From an uncultured Lachnospiraceae bacterium (lineage in GTDB: Bacteria > Bacillota > Clostridia > Lachnospirales > Lachnospiraceae): 64,000 bases of DNA. The notes under the pieces were generated by a model that worked only from the letters and a program-made list of their open reading frames with translations, made no database searches and had not been told where the DNA came from. Position numbers and translations under genes: made by a program. Each line of letters starts with the position of its first letter. Position 1 is the first letter of the stretch. This document shows positions 1 to 8,471 of the stretch, in pieces. The DNA lies in contig CAKRFY010000009.1 of the NCBI GenBank assembly GCA_934320895.1, positions 23,534-87,533 of the forward strand, written 5' to 3'.

Positions 1-1644
1 TATAATATCCGCATTCTGTATCGTTGAAAGCCTGTGTGCAACTATAAAACTCGTTCTTCCCTCCATCAGCTTTCCGAATGCGTTCTGTATCTTTATCTCA
101 GTTCTCGTGTCTATTGATGATGTTGCCTCATCAAGTATAAGCATCGGCGGTTTTAAGAGCATTACTCTAGTGATACAAAGAAGCTGTTTCTGCCCCTGTG
201 ACAATGTATCCCCGTCTTCTTTTATCACAGTGTCATACCCATTTGGCAGTCTTTTTATAAAACTGTGTGCGTGTGTTGCTTTTGCAGCCTCTATCACTTC
301 TTCCTTTGTCGCATCGGGTTTTCCCATAACGATATTTTCAAATATAGTACCATCCTTAAGCCATGTCTCCTGAAGCACCATTCCTATATTTTTTCTAAGG
401 CTTGCCCTTGTCATATGACTTATATCAGTTCCATCTACCCTTATACTACCTTCATTTACATCATAAAATCTCATCAAAAGATTTATAAGCGTTGTTTTTC
501 CGCAGCCTGTAGGTCCTACTATGGCAACTCTCTGTCCTGGTTTTACATCAAGGTTAAAGTCCGTGATAAGTTTTTTATCTTCAACATATGAGAAATAAAC
601 TCCTGAAAGTTCTACTTCGCCTTTTACATTTGAAAGTTCCACGGCGTTACTATCTTCTGGTACCTGTGGTTCCTCATCTATAAGTTCAAGAACTCTTGCA
701 GCACATGCAATGGCGTTCTGGAGTTCAGTTACAACTCCTGATATCTCATTGAACGGTTTTGTATACTGATTAGCATAACCTAAAAAGCATGATAACATTC
801 CTACTGAAAGGTATCCGTTTAATGCAAAAAATGCTCCCGTTACTCCAACTCCTGCATACACGATATTATTTACAAATCTTGTTGCCGGATTTGTTATTGA
901 TGAGAAGAAAGTCGCCTGAAGCGAGTATTTCTGAAGTCTCTTGTTTATATCATCAAATTTATCAAGAGCCTCTTTCTCGTGTCCGTATGCCTGAACAACT
1001 TTCTGATTTCCAACCATTTCATCTATAAGAGCTGTCTGCTCACCTCTTGTCGCCGACTGCAATTTAAACATCGTATATGTTCTTTTTGCTATAAAACTTG
1101 CCACAAAAAATGATAACGGTGTTACAAGTACAACGACAAGTGTTATCCACACATTGAGACTTAACATAAATATAAGTGTTCCAATTATCGTAAGCACTCC
1201 TGTAAACGCCTGCGTAAATCCCATCAAAAGTCCGTCTGCAAACTGATCTGCATCAGCAATAACTCTGCTCACCACATCGCCTGACGGATGTCCGTCAATA
1301 TATTTTAATGGAAGTATCTGAATTTTTTCAAATGCATCTTTTCTTATATCCCTTACAACATTGTAAGTTATCTTATTATTGCAGATATTCATAAGCCACT
1401 GTGCAAGTGCAGTAAATGCTATTATAACAACCATTTTCTTTAATAACGCAATAAGCCCTGCAAATTTTACGGCACCTTTTCCAAGCATCAGGTCAACTGC
1501 ATTACCCGTAAGTATCGGAAGATAAAGTGTAAGCACTACAGTTATTGCTGCAAGTATCAGTGAAAAAGCAATATAAAGATTATATTTCTTTGTGTATTTT
1601 AAAACACGTTTTATCGTTTCCCACTGCGATTTTTTCTTTTCCAT
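1..1644 (-). CDS. ABC exporter half-transporter (permease plus ATPase), 3' end outside window
   Basis: Minus-strand gene starting at the ATG ending at 1644 and running off the left edge with 548 codons visible. The N-terminal half carries the hydrophobic segments of a type-1 exporter; the C-terminal half is an ABC ATPase with Walker A GPTGCGKTT (about 507-530), signature LSQGQKQ (about 190-210), Walker B LILDEATSSI (about 130) and an H-loop region AHRLST near position 40. Only the last 30-40 residues should be missing by comparison with roughly 590-residue relatives. The start codon overlaps the stop of the upstream ABC gene in TAATG, with a GGGGAGG ribosome site inside that gene, so the two are translationally coupled. 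Adjacent coupled half-transporters usually form a heterodimeric multidrug or lipid exporter; the substrate cannot be told. Confidence 0.95.
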   Translation of the reverse strand, partial: MEKKKSQWETIKRVLKYTKKYNLYIAFSLILAAITVVLTLYLPILTGNAVDLMLGKGAVKFAGLIALLKKMVVIIAFTALAQWLMNICNNKITYNVVRDIRKDAFEKIQILPLKYIDGHPSGDVVSRVIADADQFADGLLMGFTQAFTGVLTIIGTLIFMLSLNVWITLVVVLVTPLSFFVASFIAKRTYTMFKLQSATRGEQTALIDEMVGNQKVVQAYGHEKEALDKFDDINKRLQKYSLQATFFSSITNPATRFVNNIVYAGVGVTGAFFALNGYLSVGMLSCFLGYANQYTKPFNEISGVVTELQNAIACAARVLELIDEEPQVPEDSNAVELSNVKGEVELSGVYFSYVEDKKLITDFNLDVKPGQRVAIVGPTGCGKTTLINLLMRFYDVNEGSIRVDGTDISHMTRASLRKNIGMVLQETWLKDGTIFENIVMGKPDATKEEVIEAAKATHAHSFIKRLPNGYDTVIKEDGDTLSQGQKQLLCITRVMLLKPPMLILDEATSSIDTRTEIKIQNAFGKLMEGRTSFIVAHRLSTIQNADII

Positions 1645-3422
1645 TATGCAGACACCTCCCCTACTGCTTTTTTATCTTTAAACTGTGACATATATATTTC
1701 ATGATAAACCTCACAGTTTTCCAACAGTTCATCATGAGTTCCTTTTCCAACAACTTTTCCATCATCAAGTACAAGTATCATATCGGCATGTTTTATTGAT
1801 GATGTTCTCTGCGATACGATAAATGTTGTCGGTTCATAGCCAAGCTGTTTAAGTGATTTTCTAAGCTTCGCATCCGTTGCAAAATCAAGTGCCGAAGCAC
1901 TGTCGTCTAATATAAGGACTTTTGGTCTTCTGACAAGTGCCCTCGCGATAGTAAATCTCTGCTTCTGTCCACCTGAAAGATTGCGTCCGTTCTGCTCTAT
2001 CATATAGTCAAGACCACCCTCTTTACCTGCAACGATTTCTGCCGCCTGCGCATTTTCAAGTGCAAAATTTATCTCCTCGTCAGTTGCCTTGTTATTTCCC
2101 CACTTCATGTTTTCTCTTATGCTGCCCTTAAATAACACGGCTTTTTGCATAACGATTCCAACTAGATTTCTTACCTCCGACACTTTATAATCCTTTACAT
2201 TTTTTCCATCGATAAGAACTCTTCCTGCGGTTGCATCATAAAATCTAGGTATAAGATTTACAAGTGAAGATTTTCCTGAACCTGTTCCTCCTATAATACC
2301 GATCGTTGAGCCAGCCGGAGCCGTAAATGATATATTTTCAAGTGATCTATCACCTGCCCCCTGATATGTCAGGTCAACATTTTCAAATACTACCTCTGCA
2401 CCTCTTTGAATACTACTATTATCAAATTCACTTATGCTTTCCACCTCTTCATTATCAGATACAATATCATCCGTAATCGAAGGCTTCATATCAAATATAG
2501 TCTGAATACGGTTTCCACATGCAACAGCTTTTGTTGATAATATAATCGTATTAGCAAGTTTTATAAGTTCTACAAGTATCTGCGACATATAATTTACAAG
2601 TGCGATAACTTTTCCCTGTGTAAGCAATCCACCATCAACTCTTATCGCACCAACATAGAGAAGTACAACAAGTGCTACATTTAAAAGAATATATGTCAGA
2701 GGATTTGTAAGTGCTGATATCTTTCCAACAAGAAGCTGTAGATTAGTAAGCATCTGGTTTTCATTGTTAAAGTCTGCCTTTTCTGCTTCTTCTTTGTCAA
2801 ATGCTCTGATAACACGCACACCGGTAAGATTCTGTCTAGTTCTTCCAAGTATTTTGTCAAGCCCTGCCTGAACCTTCCTGTAAAGCGGCATACTGACAGC
2901 CATTATCCCAAGAACGACTATTGCAAGAAGTGGAATAACAACTGCAAACACTATAGCAGCTTTCACATCAACCGTAAATGCCATAACCGCTGCTCCAAAT
3001 ACAATGAATGGCGAGCGCAATAACAATCTAAGTGCCATATTGATACCAGACTGCATCTGGTTTATATCACTCGTCATTCTTGTGATAAGTGTTGAGATAC
3101 CGACCGTATCCATTTCTGTAAATGATAGCGACTCAATATGTTTGAAAAGTCCATGTCTTAAATTTGTAGCAAATCCTACTGCTGCCTTAGCTGCAAAATA
3201 CTGTGCCGTTATCGAACTTAAAAGTCCAACTGCCGCTAAAAGTATCAGTACACCTCCGTAAACAAGTATAAAATGAGAATCACTCTTTGCGATTCCATCA
3301 TCGATTATCTTTGCCATTACGATAGGCACCGTAAGGTCAAAACAAGCCTCTAACAGCTTGAATAAAGGACCGAGGACACATTCCTTTTTGTAGTCCTTTA
3401 TATACTTTAATAACTCCTTCAT
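1644..3422 (-). CDS. ABC exporter half-transporter, first gene of the pair
   Basis: A 592-residue fused permease-ATPase. About 300 residues of six-helix membrane domain precede an ATPase domain with Walker A GGTGSGKSS, signature LSGGQKQR, Walker B VLILDDSASALD and H-loop SQRTSS. Two catalytic positions are degenerate: the Walker B glutamate is replaced by Asp-Ser (LDDSAS instead of LDEATS) and the H-loop histidine is Gln. This is the pattern of the non-canonical half of heterodimeric exporters, and the partner encoded next has the canonical residues. I use the ATG at 3422: GGAGG lies five bases upstream, whereas the longer frame opens with TTG at 3434 and would contain that ribosome site. No firm promoter was found upstream (3423-3626). 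Confidence 0.95.
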   Translation of the reverse strand: MKELLKYIKDYKKECVLGPLFKLLEACFDLTVPIVMAKIIDDGIAKSDSHFILVYGGVLILLAAVGLLSSITAQYFAAKAAVGFATNLRHGLFKHIESLSFTEMDTVGISTLITRMTSDINQMQSGINMALRLLLRSPFIVFGAAVMAFTVDVKAAIVFAVVIPLLAIVVLGIMAVSMPLYRKVQAGLDKILGRTRQNLTGVRVIRAFDKEEAEKADFNNENQMLTNLQLLVGKISALTNPLTYILLNVALVVLLYVGAIRVDGGLLTQGKVIALVNYMSQILVELIKLANTIILSTKAVACGNRIQTIFDMKPSITDDIVSDNEEVESISEFDNSSIQRGAEVVFENVDLTYQGAGDRSLENISFTAPAGSTIGIIGGTGSGKSSLVNLIPRFYDATAGRVLIDGKNVKDYKVSEVRNLVGIVMQKAVLFKGSIRENMKWGNNKATDEEINFALENAQAAEIVAGKEGGLDYMIEQNGRNLSGGQKQRFTIARALVRRPKVLILDDSASALDFATDAKLRKSLKQLGYEPTTFIVSQRTSSIKHADMILVLDDGKVVGKGTHDELLENCEVYHEIYMSQFKDKKAVGEVSA

Positions 3423-3626
3423 TTTTTCCTCCAATATAAACTATATTTTTAAGTTCTAAATAATCTATTACTATTTTTCCCAATCTTATAAACTATAACA
3501 CAATATTCATAAAAAGCCTATACCTTTTCAAAATCCTATATTATAATCTTATAAGTAATGATGATCTATAATAGTGTGATTTCATAATCAAATGGAAGTG
3601 GGTGACTTTTTTGATAGTATTAAAAC

Positions 3627-3664
3627 AAGGAGATTTTCAGATATTCTCATCTAAAAATCTCCTT
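3627..3664 (-). terminator. Rho-independent terminator of the peptide/ABC operon
   Basis: Perfect 11-bp inverted repeat (3627-3637 with 3654-3664, arm AAGGAGATTTT) just after the ATPase gene that ends at 3677. In the minus direction the stem is followed by GTTTTAATA; in the plus direction by a T-rich tract. Confidence 0.8.
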
Positions 3665-3676
3665 ATTTTTTATTAT

Positions 3677-4348
3677 CTATATCGAAAAATATTCTTTCTT
3701 TTTTTCTTCATCAAACACGACTAGTTTTCCTTTTTCTATATAATACATTTTATCACATAGCTTATCAAGATACTCCTGCTGATGACTTGTAAGCAATATT
3801 GTTCTTCCGTCTTTTTTTAATTCCATCAAAACTTTTGTTATCTCTTTATTTGTAGTGAAATCAAGTGCATTATATGGTTCATCCAGAATTATTATCTTCT
3901 GATGCTCCATAATTGCCTGAGCAATTCCAAGTTTTTGTTTCATTCCCATAGAATATTTTTTAACTTTTGTCTTGTCCTCTGGATCAAGCCCTACAAGCAA
4001 CATTGCCGACTTTATTTCTTCTATACCAATTTTATTCTGAATTTCTGCAAGTATCTGCAGATTTCTAAACCCGCTATAATATTCTATATATCCCGGTGAA
4101 TTGATAAGAATCCCTACATCTTCTGGAAAATCTCCATCCTTTCCAAGTTTTTTACCATTTACTATCACTTCCCCTTTATCTACAGGTATCAACCCCGTCA
4201 TCATTTGAAATAATACAGACTTTCCAGTTCCATTTCCACCAATAAATCCAATACATTCACCCTCATCTATCTGCAAATCTACATTATCATAAATAATTCT
4301 TTTCCCAAAACTTTTACTTACTTCTCTCAACACTATTGCTTTACTCAT
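3677..4348 (-). CDS. ABC transporter ATP-binding protein (ABC-2/bacteriocin-immunity type)
   Basis: Stand-alone ATPase of 223 residues. Walker A is GGNGTGKSV, the signature region is YSMGMKQK, Walker B is IIILDEPYNALD, and the switch histidine lies in TSHQ. This fits the short ATPases that power ABC-2 type exporters and lantibiotic or bacitracin resistance transporters. The start chosen is the ATG at 4348, eight bases after GGAGG; a longer frame reaching 4519 overlaps the membrane gene and lacks a ribosome site. It lies 35 bases downstream of the large membrane protein and is the last gene before the terminator at 3627-3664. It probably energises the two membrane proteins encoded upstream. 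Confidence 0.9.
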   Translation of the reverse strand: MSKAIVLREVSKSFGKRIIYDNVDLQIDEGECIGFIGGNGTGKSVLFQMMTGLIPVDKGEVIVNGKKLGKDGDFPEDVGILINSPGYIEYYSGFRNLQILAEIQNKIGIEEIKSAMLLVGLDPEDKTKVKKYSMGMKQKLGIAQAIMEHQKIIILDEPYNALDFTTNKEITKVLMELKKDGRTILLTSHQQEYLDKLCDKMYYIEKGKLVVFDEEKKKEYFSI

Positions 4349-4383
4349 GTCTTTTTCCTCCATATCAGACAACAGATCTAATC

Positions 4384-5943
4384 TTATTTTTTCAGATATA
4401 TAACCTGTATCATTTTTACCAATGCTATTTTTATAATAATAATCAACGATATAAAAATCACCGTCGTACCAATCCCATTTTCGGACAACAGGCTTATCAG
4501 GTAATAAACTGAAGAACATCCATAATTTACAAACAAACTGTGTGGCATAATAAAACCCAATATAAAACCAAAAAATGTAATAATATAAGCAGCTATATTA
4601 TTTTTTGTGACAATTCTCCATAATAAAAATAAATTTTTATAATAATACATTTCCAAAAATTTAAGCCCCGCTGAAATTATCAAAGTGTAATATAACACTG
4701 ACTGTTTTATTTTCATATATTTTATAAAGTCTGACACATACATTGATTTTTCATTATTTATGACTCCAATCATAAACGATAGCAGCACCATAACTATCAT
4801 AAAACATAGAACAAATCCAATTACATATCTATTAATATTTTGTTCTAATAATTTATCCCATATTTTTTTATTTCCATACCTTATTGCAACCTGACTACTA
4901 TATAAATTATTTTGTTTTTCAATCATAACTCCCACAAAAAATACAGGAATCATAAAAAAAATTACATATCTTAAAAATTCTATAAAATCAAAATTTTCTA
5001 TTAAATATCCCGACAAATTAATCAATAACAAATCTGTCGAAGTAATCTTTCCCTCAATAACAAACACTGAACCGATATTCAATATTATATAGATTATGAT
5101 AAACAATTCACTATATATATACACATTTCCAAATATACCATGCATATAACTATATCTTTGTATTGATGAATTATTTCCGTTTTTTTTCTTCAAAATATAA
5201 TATCCGCAAATAATAACACAGATTTCTATAAATAAATTTATAACCACAAAAATCCAACCACTCATAAACAATACATGATGAAAAACAAAATAATTATTTA
5301 AGAAAAAAATTTCAGCTATACCCGAAACTCCATTTTTAAAACCAATCATAATATTTAGAATGATAATTGCTATAGCAACAAAACATGCTTTTTTTCCAAT
5401 TGTATTATATATAATATAGATAATCGTCGATATAAAACTTAAACCAATTATCATAAAAGCTACTGTCACAATACATGCCATAACAGGATTTTTAAAATAT
5501 CTGTCATATTCAAAAATAAACCTGAGTATATCACTATAATATCCTGATATTGAAACAGCCGTAAATTTATTTATGATTTTAAAATTAAACATTCCTATCA
5601 CAAAAATTATTACTATATGTGCTCCAACAAATATAATTGTCTGGATTAAAATACTTACAATCCTGCACATATACATATTTCCTATGCTTTTTATTCTTAT
5701 AAATAAAAGACTATGATCTTCATGCATACTGTCAAATGAAAAAAATATGTATGACATAAGCATAAAATATATTATATAATAATGATTAGATATAATAAAA
5801 AGTATATACTCAAATATTGACATCTCTGTCAGTGATGCGGTTCTTATTTCACTTCCACAAAAAAATGAAAATATGATAAATATTACTATCTTTCTTCTAT
5901 CACAGATATATCCTGCAATATTATGTTTAATTATACTCTTCAC
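4384..5943 (-). CDS. Large polytopic membrane protein, probable ABC-2 type permease
   Basis: About 519 residues, extremely hydrophobic, with roughly 12 predicted membrane segments and no recognisable soluble domain. Start is uncertain: the longest frame opens with TTG at 5979 without a clear ribosome site; I prefer GTG at 5943, preceded by GGTGG and overlapping the end of the preceding permease gene (stop at 5927-5929), which suggests coupled translation. The context (peptide gene, smaller permease, ATPase) implies that it forms the membrane channel of an ABC-2 type transporter. The sequence is poorly conserved and very AT-rich, so family assignment rests on topology and position. An alternative is a bacteriocin-associated integral membrane protein rather than the transport channel itself. 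Confidence 0.75.
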   Translation of the reverse strand: MKSIIKHNIAGYICDRRKIVIFIIFSFFCGSEIRTASLTEMSIFEYILFIISNHYYIIYFMLMSYIFFSFDSMHEDHSLLFIRIKSIGNMYMCRIVSILIQTIIFVGAHIVIIFVIGMFNFKIINKFTAVSISGYYSDILRFIFEYDRYFKNPVMACIVTVAFMIIGLSFISTIIYIIYNTIGKKACFVAIAIIILNIMIGFKNGVSGIAEIFFLNNYFVFHHVLFMSGWIFVVINLFIEICVIICGYYILKKKNGNNSSIQRYSYMHGIFGNVYIYSELFIIIYIILNIGSVFVIEGKITSTDLLLINLSGYLIENFDFIEFLRYVIFFMIPVFFVGVMIEKQNNLYSSQVAIRYGNKKIWDKLLEQNINRYVIGFVLCFMIVMVLLSFMIGVINNEKSMYVSDFIKYMKIKQSVLYYTLIISAGLKFLEMYYYKNLFLLWRIVTKNNIAAYIITFFGFILGFIMPHSLFVNYGCSSVYYLISLLSENGIGTTVIFISLIIIIKIALVKMIQVIYLKK

Positions 5944-6697
5944 CTTTTTCCACCCGCTTTTTTCTGTAAGACCAAACAAATATTATAATACTTCCCACAA
6001 TAATAAATGATATGATTCCCGCACAATAATTAAATACTTTCATAACTTTTGGCGATAGCCTGTTCAATATATATGCTGTACATATGCTATATTTTTCAAG
6101 TTTTAATGTTCCTGTAACAAAATTTTCTAACATACAATACAAAAAAGGAAATAACGCTATAACAAATATATTATCCACAAGCAATGCTATACCATAGCCA
6201 AACACACATATTACAGTTCCTGTAAATCCCTTCCATACACACCAAAAAATTCCGAATATTAATGGTTTTTCAGCCTGTATGCTACCCCATATATACTTAT
6301 ACAAAATATTATCAGAAATAACAGTCTCTGGCTTAACCCAAAATATCGCAATTATTAAACCAATATAATAAATACTAAATACCATAATAAATACTGCTGC
6401 AACTCCGGATAGTATTTTTTGTATAATATATTTTCTTTTATCTGTTCTTACAGACACATAAGTAAGAAAACCATTTTTTCTTTCAAAATATAATTTCCAT
6501 GTGAAAGGTAAAGTCACCAAAAGTGGAAAGAAAAAATCAATAATGCTGCAAGCATCTATCCAGATTTCTATATTATAGTTAACAGCAGTGCCTTTCGCTA
6601 TCATGATTTCTACCGCAAAAAGCATAGCTATTCCAATAACTGCAACAACTATCGCTAATACTATTTCTTTTTTTAAATTATGAACAACTGCTTTCAT
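5927..6697 (-). CDS. Membrane protein, probable ABC-2 type permease subunit
   Basis: A 256-residue protein with about six membrane segments and a basic C-terminus, typical in size of LanE/LanG or BcrB-like permeases. Start ATG at 6697 has GGAGG five bases upstream. It begins 17 bases after the stop of the 44-residue peptide gene and overlaps the next permease, so peptide, two permeases and ATPase form one transcription unit. Two unequal permeases with one ATPase fit an exporter or a self-immunity pump; I infer this from context since no specific motif identifies the substrate. Confidence 0.75.
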   Translation of the reverse strand: MKAVVHNLKKEIVLAIVVAVIGIAMLFAVEIMIAKGTAVNYNIEIWIDACSIIDFFFPLLVTLPFTWKLYFERKNGFLTYVSVRTDKRKYIIQKILSGVAAVFIMVFSIYYIGLIIAIFWVKPETVISDNILYKYIWGSIQAEKPLIFGIFWCVWKGFTGTVICVFGYGIALLVDNIFVIALFPFLYCMLENFVTGTLKLEKYSICTAYILNRLSPKVMKVFNYCAGIISFIIVGSIIIFVWSYRKKRVEKGEEYN

Positions 6698-6714
6698 TTA
6701 AACCTCCATAAACT

Positions 6715-6849
6715 TTAATTAAGAAACCCATTAAATTTTCCAACAGTAGTATTATATGATTCATATTTTGTTCCAGCAAATGCAGCCATACTAAATACCA
6801 TACTTGCCATGCCTGTAGCCATAATAGCCTTTAATATCTTGTTTTTCAT
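6715..6849 (-). CDS. Small exported peptide (44 residues), first gene of the transporter operon
   Basis: Encodes a peptide starting MKNKILKAIMATGMASMV, a classic Sec signal with an AxA cleavage site (AAFA, residues 22-25), leaving a 19-residue mature peptide beginning GTKYESYNTT and ending GKFNGFLN. GAGGAG lies about 11 bases before the ATG at 6849. It is followed within 17 bases by the permease gene, and preceded by its own promoter with direct repeats. A Sec-exported small peptide ahead of two permeases and an ATPase resembles lactococcin-972-type bacteriocin loci, but the mature part lacks features I would call diagnostic. It may be a shortened member of a larger secreted family, since it stops abruptly after the NTTVGKFNG stretch. 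Bacteriocin, signal peptide or inducer of the adjacent two-component system are all possible. Confidence 0.6.
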   Translation of the reverse strand: MKNKILKAIMATGMASMVFSMAAFAGTKYESYNTTVGKFNGFLN

Positions 6850-6901
6850 TTCGTTAATTTCTCCTCTTTATTTTTTGATTTAGTCTCTTGTTTTATCTGA
6901 C

Positions 6902-6961
6902 AGTTATACTATATATGCTCATCTTTAAATCACAATTATCTTAACCTTAATTTATCCTTAA
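6902..6961 (-). promoter_or_regulatory. Promoter of the peptide operon with probable response-regulator direct repeats
   Basis: On the minus strand two TTAAGG hexamers start exactly 11 bases apart (6961-6956 and 6950-6945), followed at once by TTAAG (6944-6940). A possible -35 TTGTGA (6935-6930) and -10 TATAGT (6913-6908) follow. Direct repeats spaced by one helical turn are the usual site for OmpR/PhoB-type regulators, and such a regulator is encoded at 8468-9190. The regulatory link is inference. Confidence 0.5.
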
Positions 6962-7019
6962 TTTCATTTACTTACAGTTATTTAAAATCTATATTATATA
7001 ACAGTAAAAGACTTTCCTA

Positions 7020-7077
7020 ATAAAATAAAAAACCATTAATCAGGTCACAATTTCATATTTCCTGCCTAATGGTTTTT
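7020..7077 (-). terminator. Terminator after the two-component system genes
   Basis: Inverted repeat with arms AAAACCATTAGGCAGG and CCTGATTAATGGTTTT on the minus strand, followed by TTTATTTTA. It lies 20 bases after the kinase stop and separates the regulator-kinase unit from the peptide-transporter unit. Confidence 0.75.
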
Positions 7078-7097
7078 ATAATTACAATTTTTTTCAG

Positions 7098-8471
7098 CTA
7101 TAAAACCAGTATAAATTTACTCCCCTCTCCCTCTTTACTTTCTACTAAAACCTTTCCATTATGTATCTCTACTATTTCTTTAGCTATCGCAAGCCCCAGA
7201 CCACTTCCAACACTCTCTTTAGATGTCTTCCCTCTATAATATCTCTTAAACACTTTGTCAATCTCATCTTTGCTCATCCCCCTGCCATTATCAATTATTT
7301 CAATAATAATTTTATCCTTTTTATAGCATTTTATAGTAATCTGCACATTATTGTTATTATGAATAATCGCATTACAGATTATATTTACCAAACATCTCCT
7401 CATTAATTGTCTGTCTATCATTACATATATAGTTTCATCTTGAAATTCAAACTTAATATGACTTTTTTCATTATCCTGTGGAATATCCTCACAACATTCT
7501 CTTAAAAATCTGCATATATTAACTTCCTCTTTATGAAGTCTAATTTCACCATTTTCAAGAAGCCTGCCAAACTTTAATTCATCTATCAGATTTTTTATTA
7601 TCTCAACATTTTTTACAATTTTCTCAGAATATTTTTTTCTTTCCTCATCTAATATTTCATAATCATCATCTGCCATTATCTCGGCATAACCATTAATTGT
7701 AGATAGCGGAGTCTTCATATCATGTGAAATGTTTGATATCCATTCATTACGCTGTTTTTCAGCATTTTTTCTTTCTATATCCGCACCTGATAATCTTAAC
7801 TGTAATCTATCAAGACTTTCAAATACAGAATTAAATATTTTATCATTATTTTTTTCCCTTTTATAGTCTTTATCACTCTCTAAATTATTTATATTCTCAA
7901 TAATTTCATTTACGGGCACTGAAATATTCCTGGAAAAAAATAGTCCCGCACCAATACCTGTAATAACAAATATTAACAGCAGAATTATTATACTTTTTAT
8001 TATAGACCTTGATATCCCACCTGTAAACTTTATGCTCATTTTACTAACTTTAGATGAATCACACCCAATTATCACTCCATACCATTTAAATTTACTAAAT
8101 CTTGAAATAAATACAGTCTGATTTTCAAGTGTATTAGAATTCATCGCATAATTTGTAATTTCAAAAATGTCATACGAAAGTGGAAGTTCTTTTGGCGTAT
8201 TACATTCTTCTATTACCTTCCCATTCTGATCAACAAGCTGTGCCCACAGGTTATTGTCTACTAATACCTTTTTACCTTCATCATTAATTTTCAAGCCATT
8301 TAAATTAACTATATACTGCTCAAATCTGTTTACCAAATACATTGGTTGGTTATTATCCCCAACTTTTCCTGACAAAACAAAAATATATGTAAATACAACC
8401 CACAAAGTCACAATAAATATTATTGAAATGCTAAATACTAACATATATTTTTCTGTTAATTTTTTCTTCAA
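7098..8471 (-). CDS. Sensor histidine kinase of the peptide/ABC locus
   Basis: A 457-residue membrane kinase. Membrane helices lie at about 12-33 and 158-179 and flank an extracytoplasmic sensor of about 120 residues. A HAMP segment follows (180-230), then HisKA with phospho-acceptor His250 in ISHDMKTPLSTINGY, and a HATPase domain with the N box CNAIIHNN, G1 DNGRGM and G2 GSGLGLAI. It starts with TTG at 8471, inside TTGA overlapping the regulator's stop codon, with GGGGG about eight bases upstream, so translation is coupled to the regulator. The long external domain differs from the short-loop BceS kinases and could bind a ligand directly. It probably senses an envelope signal and controls the neighbouring peptide operon. 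Confidence 0.92.
   Translation of the reverse strand: MKKKLTEKYMLVFSISIIFIVTLWVVFTYIFVLSGKVGDNNQPMYLVNRFEQYIVNLNGLKINDEGKKVLVDNNLWAQLVDQNGKVIEECNTPKELPLSYDIFEITNYAMNSNTLENQTVFISRFSKFKWYGVIIGCDSSKVSKMSIKFTGGISRSIIKSIIILLLIFVITGIGAGLFFSRNISVPVNEIIENINNLESDKDYKREKNNDKIFNSVFESLDRLQLRLSGADIERKNAEKQRNEWISNISHDMKTPLSTINGYAEIMADDDYEILDEERKKYSEKIVKNVEIIKNLIDELKFGRLLENGEIRLHKEEVNICRFLRECCEDIPQDNEKSHIKFEFQDETIYVMIDRQLMRRCLVNIICNAIIHNNNNVQITIKCYKKDKIIIEIIDNGRGMSKDEIDKVFKRYYRGKTSKESVGSGLGLAIAKEIVEIHNGKVLVESKEGEGSKFILVL

Noticed and set aside
4349..4519. N-terminal extension of the short ABC ATPase
   Set aside because: It overlaps the membrane gene by over 100 bases in another frame and lacks ribosome binding; MSKAIVLREVSK fits the family start.
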